Below, in pieces: positions 35,370 through 43,597 of a stretch of 64,000 nucleotides of DNA. Below the pieces are notes generated by a model. That model had not been told where the DNA came from and made no database searches. It saw nothing but the letters and a program-made list of their open reading frames with translations. The position numbers and the translations under genes were made by a program. The stretch's first letter is position 1. The number at the start of each line of letters is the position of its first letter. This DNA comes from Pseudomonas sp. TH31. GTDB lineage: Bacteria > Pseudomonadota > Gammaproteobacteria > Pseudomonadales > Pseudomonadaceae. The DNA lies in NCBI RefSeq assembly GCF_016650815.1, contig NZ_JAEKEZ010000033.1:62001-126000 (forward strand), given 5' to 3'.

Positions 35370-35527
35370 GCGTGACGCGTCTCGGTAGCCCTGGCCGCTT
35401 GCACCCATTGAAAGGCCTGCAAACCGGCATTGCATGCGTACATTTCCCACATGGCCCGTGCCCGTTGCTGAGCCTGTTTGCGTTTGCGGTAGCTGGCGAA
35501 GTCGATGAGGTTGTCAGTCGGATTCAT
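35366..35527 (-). CDS. Small protein (53 aa) coupled to the XRE-cupin regulator
   Basis: A short open frame starting MNPTDNLIDFASYRKRKQAQ and ending QAARATETRHA, rich in Arg, Gln and Ala and predicted helical. Its TGA overlaps the proposed GTG start of the regulator (GTGA). The composition looks like a real protein. The IDFASYRKR-type start occurs in small Pseudomonas proteins of unknown function, as far as I recall. No clear ribosome site is seen. Confidence 0.5.
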   Translation of the reverse strand: MNPTDNLIDFASYRKRKQAQQRARAMWEMYACNAGLQAFQWVQAARATETRHA

Positions 35528-35699
35528 AGGGCACTTCACTGTGGTGATGAATGACGGGATGAGCTGACAATACGTGGATATTTTTATAACTATAAATAAT
35601 TATTTTTTATTTATTAATTCTTTTTTGTTCTTAAAATCCCTGCCACGAGGCGCAAGTGCTGGTGGGGCAACACGGATTCGGCAGGCTGAACCCAATCCC
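35528..35699. promoter_or_regulatory. AT-rich promoter region of the small gene and regulator
   Basis: The run at 35575-35635 is almost pure A/T (TTTTTATAACTATAAATAAT onward), upstream of the leftward pair. It probably holds their promoter. No specific site is assigned. Confidence 0.35.
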
Positions 35700-36142
35700 C
35701 TGTAGGAGCAAAGCTTGCTCGCAAAGGCGTCAGGTCTGGCGCACCGCGTCATCGTTCTTCGCGGGCAAGCCTTGCTCCTACACAGATCAAACCCAATTCT
35801 CTGTAGGAGCAAAGCTTGCTCGCGAAGGCGTCAGGTCTGGCGCACCGCGTCATCGTTCTTCGCGGGCAAGCCTCGCTCCTACACAGATCAAACCCAATTC
35901 TCTGTAGGAGCAAAGCTTGCTCGCGAAGGCGTCAGGTCTGGCGCACCGCGTCATCGTTCTTCGCGGGCAAGCCTTGCTCCTACACAGATCAAACCCAATC
36001 CTCTATAGGAGCAAAGCTTGCTCGCGAAGGCGTCAGGTCTGGCGCACCGCGTTATCGTTCATCGCAGCATCACTTCATTCTGCTTGCGATACGCCCCGGC
36101 TGCACGCCAACCGCTTTCGCGAGCAAGCCCGCTCCCACATTC
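35700..36142. repeat. Tandem array of REP units with 101-bp period
   Basis: Copies begin at 35700, 35801, 35902 and 36003, exactly 101 bases apart. Each has arms CTGTAGGAGCAAAGCTTGCT and GCGGGCAAGCCTTGCTCCTA around a conserved GTCAGGTCTGGCGCACCGCG core, followed by ACAGATCAAACCCAATTCT. The fourth diverges after 36060 and ends in a GTGGGAG-type arm at 36110-36137. Open frames through the array are repeat artefacts. Confidence 0.9.
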
Positions 36143-36194
36143 GATCAGGTTGAGCCGGACATTTTTTTGACTTGCCACAAAACAACTCTGGGGC

Positions 36195-37159
36195 CTAGGG
36201 TTTCCAGATGTCGACGTCTTTGGCGTCCACCGCGGTGGGCAACAGGCCTGCGGCAAAAAACGCATCGGCGATTTTTTGCTGTTGGCCCAACTGATCGGCT
36301 TTCACCGGTTCAACCTGGTAACTGCGATGGGCATTCGCGGCCTCAACGGTTTCCACATCAAGGTTGCCCCACAACGGGCCGAGTGCTTGCGCTGCCTCAC
36401 GGGGGTTGTGCTTCACCCAGTCGCCGGCCTTGTGCAGTTGCTCGTAAACCAGCTTCAGAACTTCGGGATGAGCCTTGGCGTAGGAGGTGCTGGTCAGGTA
36501 GTAGCGTTTGTAACTGGCCAGGCCGGCGCCGTCAGCCAGGGTGCGGGTCGGCAGTTGACGTTGCACGCCGGTGAGGAACGGTTCCCAGGTGACCCAGGCG
36601 TCGACCTTGTTGTTCTCGAAGGCCGCTCGGCCATCGGCAGGCGACAGGTACGCCGGTTCGATGTCGGAAAATTTCAACCCGGCCTTGTTCAGGGCCGCGA
36701 TCAGCAAATAGTGCGAACCCGCCGCTTTGTTACCGCGACTTTCTTGCCTTTCAAATCCGCCAGTTGCTGTAAGGGCGAATCCTTGCGCACGACGATTGCC
36801 TGGGCTGAAGGCGAGGGGGCTTCCTCGGCAAAGTAGGTCAGTTTGGCCTGCGCGGCCTGAGCGAAAATCGGCACGGTATCGGCCACGTCAGCGCTGATAT
36901 CGACATTGCCGACATTCAACGCCTCCAGCAGCGGCAAGCCACTGGAAAACTCATGCCAGGTCACATCGATGTTGTTTGCTGCGAGGGTCTTTGCCAGGGT
37001 GCCTTGGGTTTTCAGCAGGGTGATCAGAGTCGATGACTTCTGGTAGCCGATCCGCACCGTTTCCCGGGCCTGGACCGGCACGATGAAGGACAAGGCCAGT
37101 GCCACAACCAGGCCGGCAAGGACCGGACGACGGGCAGCGGTTTTGATGGGGTTTGACAT
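36195..37159 (-). pseudogene. ssuA: Aliphatic sulfonate-binding protein SsuA-like, frameshifted by one base
   Basis: The first frame has a signal peptide (MSNPIKTAARRPVLAGLVVA then ending VQARE), RIGYQKSSTLITLLKTQGTL, ALNVGNVDISADVADTVPIF and LKGKKVAVTK. The second resumes LLIAALNKAGLKFSDIEPAY, FENNKVDAWVTWEPFL and ends DVDIWKP. One extra C on the plus strand at about 36725 restores VTKAAGSHYLLIA, giving about 321 residues. It is an SsuA-type periplasmic binding protein for alkanesulfonates. It is divergent from the Mop gene at 37385 and lacks its own permease, ATPase and monooxygenase genes. Confidence 0.8.
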
Positions 37160-37384
37160 GGCGAACTCGACAGTTGGTAAAGAAGGAGGGGCTATCTGTC
37201 ATGAGCATAGGGTTCTAAGAAATTTTCTTTAAATAATTTTTAGGTCTTAGCTTAAGGGTTTTTAATATTCTATTAAGGAATAAACAAATCGTTATTTATT
37301 CCTTTTGTTGGTCGTCGAACAGGTGCATTTTGAAGGCCTGCACCTCAGTGCGGTTTTGCCCCACATCAGACAGGAAGCCTCAAC
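37160..37384. promoter_or_regulatory. Divergent AT-rich region between SsuA-like and Mop genes
   Basis: The gap is AT-rich from 37215 to 37310 (AGAAATTTTCTTTAAATAAT and TTAGGTCTTAGCTTAAGGG). It should hold two outward promoters with a sulfur-control site, by analogy with the other AT-rich gaps in this window. Confidence 0.35.
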
Positions 37385-37600
37385 ATGACTATCAAAGCGA
37401 TCAACGTTCGTAACCAGTTCAAAGGCGTCATCAAGGAAATCCTGGAAGGCGAAGTGGTCTCGGAAATCGATGTGCAAACCGCTTCCGGCATCGTTACTTC
37501 GGTGATTACCACCCGCTCAGTGCGCGATCTTGAATTGAAAATCGGCAGCGAAGTGATTGCCTTCGTTAAATCCACTGAAGTGTCGATTGCCAAGCTCTGA
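37385..37600 (+). CDS. ssuF: Mop-domain (TOBE) protein, SsuF-like
   Basis: A 71-residue protein consisting of one Mop/TOBE unit (MTIKAINVRNQFKGVIKEIL, EGEVVSEIDVQTASGIVTSV, KIGSEVIAFVKSTEVSIAKL). Such proteins bind molybdate or related oxyanions. In P. putida the 71-residue SsuF of the ssuEADCBF operon belongs to this family and is needed for sulfonate use. The divergent SsuA-like gene supports the name. There is a CAGGAAG before the start. No ssuEDCB genes lie next to it. Confidence 0.75.
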   Translation: MTIKAINVRNQFKGVIKEILEGEVVSEIDVQTASGIVTSVITTRSVRDLELKIGSEVIAFVKSTEVSIAKL

Positions 37601-37652
37601 AATTGAGCGAGCGCGCTCTTTGTAGGTGCTGGCGAAGCCTGCGTTCGGCTCG

Positions 37653-37801
37653 TGTAGCAGCTGTCGAGCAGCGCGAGGCTGCGTTCGGCTGCGCAGCAGT
37701 CGTGAAATCAGGCCGCGCGGTGCGTCAGGAAGACCTCGCGCTCAGGTTTTACGACTGCTGCGCAGCCGAACGCAGCCTCGCGCTGCTCGACAGCTGCTAC
37801 A
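37653..37801. repeat. Long inverted repeat with 50-base arms
   Basis: TGTAGCAGCTGTCGAGCAGC, extending to GCAGCAGTCGT at about 37702, is repeated in inverse from 37751 to 37801 without visible mismatch. The 48-base spacer includes GCCGCGCGGTGCGTCAGGA. It is another Pseudomonas intergenic palindrome family, located between two convergent genes, where it may end both transcripts. Confidence 0.85.
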
Positions 37802-37832
37802 GGTGGTGAGTTCAGGAGGAGGTCGCGTATAC

Positions 37833-38465
37833 CTAGCGGGAAATCAACCCACGCTCAATCGCGTAGTTGAGCAGCGCCGCCGGTTTGTCGATGTTCAGTT
37901 TGCGGCGGATGCTCAGGCGATGGGTTTCCACCGTGCGCACACTGATGTCGAGTTCGCGGGCCATTTCCTTGTTGTTCAACCCCAGGATCATTTTGCACAG
38001 CACCTGACTTTCTCGCGGAGTCAGTTCGTTATCAGTGGGCCGGTCAGCCGCCAGTTTCCGGGCAATTTCGGCGCTATAGAAGGTGCCGCCACTGGCGATC
38101 GCCTCGATAGCCGCAATGATTTCCCGTGAAGGGGAATTCTTCAGCACGTAGCCGCTGGCACCCGAGCGCACCGACTCGCTCACGTACTCATTATTGTCGT
38201 ACATGCTCAGGATCAGGATCTTGATCGAGGGGTGTTCCTGGCGCAGTAGCCGGGTCAGCTCAAGACCGTTCATGTCCTTGAGGCCAATGTCCACCAACAG
38301 CAAATCGGGCTGGGTCTGGCGGACCATTTCTACCGCGCTCGCACCGCTGTCGGCTTCACCAACGATGTCTAAAAAATCCACTACCGTCAGCAGGGCGCGA
38401 ATGCCTTCACGTACCAGTGAATGATCGTCGACCAGGGCGACGCGGATCGGGAAGGGCAGGCTCAT
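37833..38465 (-). CDS. Two-component response regulator, LuxR (NarL) family
   Basis: A 210-residue regulator. The receiver domain (residues 5-120) has the acidic pair VDDHSLVREG and the phospho-acceptor Asp59 in LLLVDIGLKD. The C-terminal LuxR helix-turn-helix reads LTPRESQVLCKMILGLNNKE, MARELDISVRTVETHRLSIR. It pairs with the sensor kinase 39 bp upstream on the same strand. It is divergent from cstA, so control of peptide or pyruvate uptake is plausible (inference). Confidence 0.88.
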   Translation of the reverse strand: MSLPFPIRVALVDDHSLVREGIRALLTVVDFLDIVGEADSGASAVEMVRQTQPDLLLVDIGLKDMNGLELTRLLRQEHPSIKILILSMYDNNEYVSESVRSGASGYVLKNSPSREIIAAIEAIASGGTFYSAEIARKLAADRPTDNELTPRESQVLCKMILGLNNKEMARELDISVRTVETHRLSIRRKLNIDKPAALLNYAIERGLISR

Positions 38466-38504
38466 CAGGTTATTTCTCTTATTGTGGTGTAACGGTGATC
38501 GGCT

Positions 38505-39859
38505 TCAGTGGGCCGTCACACTCATGGGCAGCAGAACATTCAGTTCGCTTCGGCCCGGCGTTGAATAAAGGTCGAACCGTCCACCAAAATGCTCGACCCG
38601 TTCACGGATGTTGCGCAGGCCAATACCGGCGTTCAGGCGTTCGACTCGATTGACGTTAAAGCCGACGCCGTCATCCACGACGATCAAGCGCAATGCCTGC
38701 GCCGATCCTTGCAGCGTGATCGACACCGTGCTGGCCTGGGCATGCCGTTCAATATTGGTCAGGCCTTCCTGGGCGATGCGGAACAGGGCCACCGCCGCGC
38801 CGTCGACCAGATCACAATCCACCAGATCACTTTCATAATTCACCTGCAAGCCACTGCGCTGCTGGAACTCGGCGGCCAATTGTCCCATGGCAGCGGGCAG
38901 GCCCAGGGTATCGAGCAGCGATGAACGCAAGTCATGGGAAATGCTCCGTACCTCGCCGATGGCGCTGCCCAGGCGCTCCGTGGCTTCGCGCAAAATATTC
39001 AGGCCATTGTCGCGGCCGGCCTCGATCAGGTGGCTGGCCAGTTCGAACTGAAACTTGATCGAGACCAGCAACTGGCTGATGCCGTCATGCAGTTCGCGCG
39101 AGACCCGAGAGCGTTCCTCCTCCTGCAAACTGACGATGCGCTGGTTGAGTCGCTGGAGTTTTTTGTCGGCCAGACGATGCTCACTGACGTTCAATGTCAT
39201 GCCGCTGATAAACACCAGCAGCACGGCAATCAGCGCGACGGCGGCGATTGCCAGCATGGTGCCGTGGATGCCTTGGGCGACTTCATCGCGGGCTTGTTGA
39301 GTGGCTTGCTCGATGTCTTCGAGGTAAATGCCGGTGCCGAGCATCCAGCCCCAACGGTCCAGCATCACCACGTAGGCAAGTTTGTCGGTGACCGCGCCAG
39401 TCGAGGGTTTTTCCAGGCGTAACGCTGAAAACCGGCGCCAGACTCTGCGCTTTTCAGCAAGGCTTGAATCACCGGCAAGCCGTGCGGGTCGGTCATGTCC
39501 CAGAGGTATTTGCCGACCAGTTCGGACTGCCGCGCGTGCATCAGGCTACGACCCTGGCGGTCATAAACGAAGAAGTAACCGTCGATGCCGAAGCTGAGTT
39601 TACGCAGTTCTTCGAGCACCCGCTGCTGTGCCATTTCATCGCCCTTGCCATCGGCGTACAACGGTTCGATCAGGCTCTTGGCCATTTCTACGTAGTTTTT
39701 CAGCTCCGCGCGTTTGCTGGCGAGGATGCTGTCCTCGATCAGCTGCGCCTGCTGCTCGCCGAGCTGCCGATTCTGGACAATGACCAGCGCGCAAATCACC
39801 GCAATCGCCAGGATCAGCGGCAGAATGCCGAGGGCAACAATTTTGTGTTTGAGCTGCAT
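38505..39859 (-). pseudogene. Sensor histidine kinase with periplasmic Cache domain (HisKA_3), frameshifted by one base
   Basis: The first frame starts MQLKHKIVALGILPLILAIA (first membrane segment), followed by a periplasmic sensor region (GIDGYFFVYDRQGRSLMHAR) of the single-Cache type. The second frame resumes VVMLDRWGWMLGTGIYLEDI, has a second membrane segment, the phospho-acceptor box SRELHDGISQLL and ATPase-domain pieces VDDGVGFN and GIGLRNIRERVEHFGG. One extra G in the run 39405-39407 restores WKNPSTGAVTDKLAYVV, giving about 451 residues. It should sense a small organic ligand and phosphorylate the regulator at 37833. Confidence 0.82.
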
Positions 39860-40136
39860 ATCTACTCCTGTCCAGACCGGGCGACGGTGCGGCAGGGTCG
39901 TTGGCGGGTGTCGTGGTGGGGGCATGATAGGCCAAAACGACCTGCACTTCGCCAGCGTAAAGAGCCGTCGGACTAATGGATAAAACCGATCTGCGTAGTA
40001 CTACGTAGATGGGGCTTACGTAGTACTGCGGATTTCACTGATGGCGACATGCGCGGATATTAGGCAGGCTCGCATAACGGGCACCATTATAAAAATTATC
40101 GCCGCGGCCTATCGGACTGCCGGCAGGAGACACGCA

Positions 40137-42194
40137 ATGCCCCGTCTGGTTAAACACCTCGCCTGGTTTGTCGTGGCTGTCATTGGAGCGTTTGCGCTGA
40201 GTGTCGTGGCCTTGCGCCGCGGCGAAGCGATCAATGCCCTCTGGATTGTCGTCGCCGCCATCGCTATCTACCTTGTTGCCTACCGCTACTACAGCCTGTT
40301 CATCGCCAACAGGGTGATGGAACTCGATCCCAACCGAGCGACTCCCGCCGTACTTAACAACGATGGCCTGGACTACGTCCCGACCAACAAACACATCCTC
40401 TTCGGTCACCACTTTGCCGCCATCGCGGGGGCCGGGCCTTTGGTCGGTCCGGTGTTGGCAGCGCAGATGGGCTACCTGCCTGGCACACTCTGGCTGATTG
40501 CCGGGGTGGTGTTCGCCGGTGCAGTTCAGGACTTCATGGTCCTGTTCATGTCTACCCGCCGCAACGGTCGCTCCCTGGGCGACATGGTCCGGGAAGAAAT
40601 GGGCCGCATCCCCGGCACCATCGCGCTGTTCGGTTGCTTCCTGATCATGATCATCATCCTCGCGGTGCTGGCGCTGATCGTGGTCAAGGCCCTGGCCGAT
40701 AGCCCGTGGGGCATGTTCACGGTGATGGCGACCATCCCGATCGCGATGTTCATGGGCGTGTACATGCGCTACATCCGCCCGGGCCGCATTGGTGAAATCT
40801 CGGTGATCGGCGTGGCGTTGCTGCTCGGTTCGATCTTCGTGGGCGGGCAGATTGCGGCTGATCCAGTCTGGGCCAAGGTCTTCAGCTTTACCGGGATCCA
40901 GATCACCTGGATGCTGATCGGCTACGGTTTTGTTGCCGCCGTGTTGCCGGTGTGGCTGATCCTGGCGCCGCGTGACTACCTGTCGACGTTCCTCAAGATC
41001 GGCACCATCCTGGCGTTGGCGGTTGGGATCCTGATCACCATGCCCGAGCTGAAAATGCCGGCGCTGACCCAATTTATCGACGGCACCGGGCCGGTGTGGA
41101 AGGGCGGGCTGTTCCCGTTCCTGTTCATCACCATCGCTTGTGGCGCGGTTTCGGGTTTCCACGCGCTGATCGCTTCCGGCACCACGCCGAAACTGCTCGC
41201 CAGTGAAGGCCATGCCCGTTACATCGGTTACGGCGGCATGCTGATGGAATCCTTCGTGGCGATCATGGCCATGGTCGCGGCCTCGGTGATTGAACCGGGC
41301 GTGTACTTCGCCATGAACAGTCCGGCCGCCGTGGTCGGTAGTGACGTGGTGACAGTTGCGCAAACCGTCAGCAGTTGGGGCTTTGCGATTACCCCGGAAG
41401 CCCTGCAATTGGTGGCCAAGGACATCGGTGAAACCACCGTGCTGGCTCGCGCCGGCGGTGCACCAACGTTGGCGGTCGGCATCGCGCAGATCCTGCACAG
41501 TGTGTTGCCGGGTGAAAACACCATGGCGTTCTGGTACCACTTCGCGATCCTGTTTGAAGCGCTGTTCATCCTCACCGCGGTTGACGCCGGCACCCGTGCC
41601 GGACGCTTCATGCTCCAGGACTTGCTCGGATCGTTCGTCCCGGCGCTCAAGCGCACGGAATCCTGGACCGCCAACCTGATCGCCACCGCCGGTTGTGTGG
41701 CGATGTGGGGTTACTTGCTGTACCAAGGCGTGATCGATCCGCTCGGTGGCATCAACACCTTGTGGCCGTTGTTCGGTATCTCCAACCAGATGCTCGCCGG
41801 TATCGCGCTGATGCTCGCCACCGTCGTGCTGATCAAAATGAAACGCCAACGCTACATCTGGGTGACCTTGTTGCCGGCCGCGTGGTTGCTGATTTGCACC
41901 ACCACCGCAGGCTTCATCAAGTTGTTCGACGCGAACCCGGCGATCGGCTTCCTGTCCCTGGCCAGGAAATACAGCGATGCCCTGGCCAACGGTCAGATTC
42001 TCGCGCCGGCCAAAAGCATCGACCAGATGCAACACGTGATCTGGAACGCCTACACCAACGCAACGCTGACCGCGCTGTTCCTGTTCGTGGTGTTCAGCAT
42101 CCTGTTCTATGCGCTCAAGGTCGGGATTTCCGCCTGGGGCAGCAAGGAACGTACGGATAAAGAGTCGCCGTTCCAGGCTGTGCCAGACGCGTGA
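40137..42194 (+). CDS. cstA: Carbon starvation protein CstA family (peptide/pyruvate transporter)
   Basis: A 685-residue membrane protein with about 16 hydrophobic segments. Family landmarks are FGHHFAAIAGAGPLVGPVLA, AAQMGYLPGTLWLIAG, DFMVLFMSTRRNGRSLGDMV and FHALIASGTTPKLLASEGHA. CstA-type proteins import peptides or pyruvate and depend on the small partner YbdD. ATG 40137 has GGAGA before it; an in-frame ATG at 40041 adds a non-membrane leader. The two-component pair on the other side of the 277-bp divergent gap is a likely regulator. Confidence 0.9.
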   Translation: MPRLVKHLAWFVVAVIGAFALSVVALRRGEAINALWIVVAAIAIYLVAYRYYSLFIANRVMELDPNRATPAVLNNDGLDYVPTNKHILFGHHFAAIAGAGPLVGPVLAAQMGYLPGTLWLIAGVVFAGAVQDFMVLFMSTRRNGRSLGDMVREEMGRIPGTIALFGCFLIMIIILAVLALIVVKALADSPWGMFTVMATIPIAMFMGVYMRYIRPGRIGEISVIGVALLLGSIFVGGQIAADPVWAKVFSFTGIQITWMLIGYGFVAAVLPVWLILAPRDYLSTFLKIGTILALAVGILITMPELKMPALTQFIDGTGPVWKGGLFPFLFITIACGAVSGFHALIASGTTPKLLASEGHARYIGYGGMLMESFVAIMAMVAASVIEPGVYFAMNSPAAVVGSDVVTVAQTVSSWGFAITPEALQLVAKDIGETTVLARAGGAPTLAVGIAQILHSVLPGENTMAFWYHFAILFEALFILTAVDAGTRAGRFMLQDLLGSFVPALKRTESWTANLIATAGCVAMWGYLLYQGVIDPLGGINTLWPLFGISNQMLAGIALMLATVVLIKMKRQRYIWVTLLPAAWLLICTTTAGFIKLFDANPAIGFLSLARKYSDALANGQILAPAKSIDQMQHVIWNAYTNATLTALFLFVVFSILFYALKVGISAWGSKERTDKESPFQAVPDA

Positions 42195-42209
42195 TCGAGG
42201 ATTGCCAAC

Positions 42210-42407
42210 ATGTTCAATGACCTGAGTCGCCTCGGTAAATACCTCGGTCAGGCCGCGCGCCTGATGGTCGGCATGCCCGACTACGACAATTACGTCGAGC
42301 ATATGCAAACCAAACACCCGGACAAGCCGCTGATGAGCTACGAGATGTTCTTCCGGGAACGTCAGGAAGCGCGGTACGGCAGTAAGGCTGGGCCGAAGTG
42401 TTGTTAA
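42210..42407 (+). CDS. YbdD/YjiX family small protein
   Basis: A 65-residue protein with the YbdD pattern LGQAARLMVGMPDYDNYVEH, MQTKHPDKP and MSYEMFFRERQEARYG, ending GPKCC. In Enterobacteria the YbdD/YjiX partner is needed for CstA/BtsT transport. The gene follows cstA by 15 bp and should be translated from the same mRNA. The ending with two Cys is typical of the family. Confidence 0.88.
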   Translation: MFNDLSRLGKYLGQAARLMVGMPDYDNYVEHMQTKHPDKPLMSYEMFFRERQEARYGSKAGPKCC

Positions 42408-42410
42408 ACC

Positions 42411-42478
42411 TGTAGGAGCCAGGCTTGCCAGCGAAGGCGATCTTAAGGACGCCATCGCCGGCAAGCCTGGCTCCTACG
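42411..42478. repeat. REP-type palindrome (GTAGGAGCCAGGC family)
   Basis: TGTAGGAGCCAGGCTTGCCA with its inverse arm ending CTGGCTCCTACG, as at 34641-34708. It lies in the convergent gap between ybdD and the LysR gene. Confidence 0.8.
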
Positions 42479-42494
42479 GTTTTGGTTTGTGTTG

Positions 42495-43355
42495 TTAGTG
42501 CCCCTGATTGCTTTTGATCAACTCGTAAGCCCGGCGCACCAGCGGATTCACGGTATTCGGCCGAATCCACAAGTGATACGTCACGTCCGGCAACCGCGGT
42601 AACCCATCGTTTTCCCCCAGCACCCGCATGTCCGACCCGAGCATTTCCATGCTTCTCGGGGTCACGCCCAGCCCTGCGCGGGTCGCAGCCTTGATGCCAA
42701 TCAGGTTCGACGCCAGGTACGCCTGGCGCCAGGGAATGTTCGCGCGTTCCAGGGCTTCCAGTGCATAGCGCCGATAGATGCTTGGCTCATCCACGAGAAT
42801 CAGCGGCAACGGTTCACTGGGGTTGTGAATGTACTGCGCCGAGCAAATCCACCACACCGGCGAGGTGCGCAGGGCGAAGCCTTCGAGGGACGGGTCCGCG
42901 CGAGTGGAAATCACCATGTCGACCTTGCCCCGGTGCAGGTCCTCCATCAGGAACGGACTGCGCCCGACGTCGATCTCCAGGCGCAAACGCGGTGCCGAGC
43001 GGGCGATGTGGCTGAGCATCGGTGGCAGGATGGTGTCGGCAATGTCATGGGGCGAGCCGATGCGCAGCACACCACTCAAGCTGCTTTCACGCAGGGAATT
43101 CAGCGCGTCATCGTTGAGCGCCAGCATCTGCCGGGCATGCCGTAGCAACTGCTGGCCGGCTTCCGTGAGCTGCTTTTGCCGGCCGCGCTTTTCGAACAGA
43201 CTCACGCCGACCTGTTGTTCCAGCCGCTGCATGTGCTGGGTGACCGATGATTGCGTGCGGTCCAGTTGTGCGCCGGCTTCGGCAAAACTGTGGTGGTCGA
43301 CCACGGCAATGAAGGTACGCAGTAATTCAAGATCGAGGGTAGGCAGGGTCGACAT
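42495..43355 (-). CDS. LysR-family transcriptional regulator
   Basis: A 286-residue LysR protein with the usual helix-turn-helix (LELLRTFIAVVDHHSFAEAG, AQLDRTQSSVTQHMQRLEQQ, VGVSLFEKR) and effector domain from about residue 92 (VLRIGSPHDIADTILP). ATG 43355 gives the standard N-terminus MSTLPTLDLELL; upstream in-frame codons add an unlikely 29-residue leader. It is divergent from the operon beginning at 43598 and is its probable activator. The ligand is unknown. Confidence 0.87.
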   Translation of the reverse strand: MSTLPTLDLELLRTFIAVVDHHSFAEAGAQLDRTQSSVTQHMQRLEQQVGVSLFEKRGRQKQLTEAGQQLLRHARQMLALNDDALNSLRESSLSGVLRIGSPHDIADTILPPMLSHIARSAPRLRLEIDVGRSPFLMEDLHRGKVDMVISTRADPSLEGFALRTSPVWWICSAQYIHNPSEPLPLILVDEPSIYRRYALEALERANIPWRQAYLASNLIGIKAATRAGLGVTPRSMEMLGSDMRVLGENDGLPRLPDVTYHLWIRPNTVNPLVRRAYELIKSNQGH

Positions 43356-43597
43356 GGAGGCTGCTTTTATATCAAGGGCACGAACATAAACATTACATAT
43401 TTTTATGTATTCGGAGAAATGGATTTTCTTGAGTGGCGTCAAGCGCCAGAAAACACGGCGATATAAGCATTTTTCTAAAACGTAAAACCTTCCGAGTTAT
43501 AACGATATTAGATATTTGCATTTCCGTTGCTTGAGCACTGTACCTAGGATGCCACTCATCAGGTCGGGGTACGCCGATCATCCATGAGGGGAAATTC
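43356..43597. promoter_or_regulatory. Divergent promoter region, LysR gene and sulfur amino-acid operon
   Basis: A 242-bp gap with an AT-rich middle (ACATAAACATTACATATTTT at about 43381 and GTTATAACGATATTAGATAT at about 43496). Its position between a LysR gene and its presumed target fits an operator. No exact site is assigned. Confidence 0.4.

Noticed and set aside
35700..36142. CRISPR array
   Set aside because: The repeat unit is the whole 101-bp period including the spacer, so there are no unique spacers. Each unit is a REP palindrome and there are no cas genes.
35656..36574. Several overlapping plus-strand open frames through the 101-bp array
   Set aside because: They translate the repeat in rotating frames (101 is not a multiple of 3) and give the same peptide again and again. 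This is repeat DNA, not a gene family.
40035..42464. 809-codon open frame on the minus strand opposite cstA
   Set aside because: It is the antisense shadow of a GC-rich membrane-protein gene. The product is rich in His, Gln, Arg and Gly with no domain, and cstA on the other strand is unmistakable.
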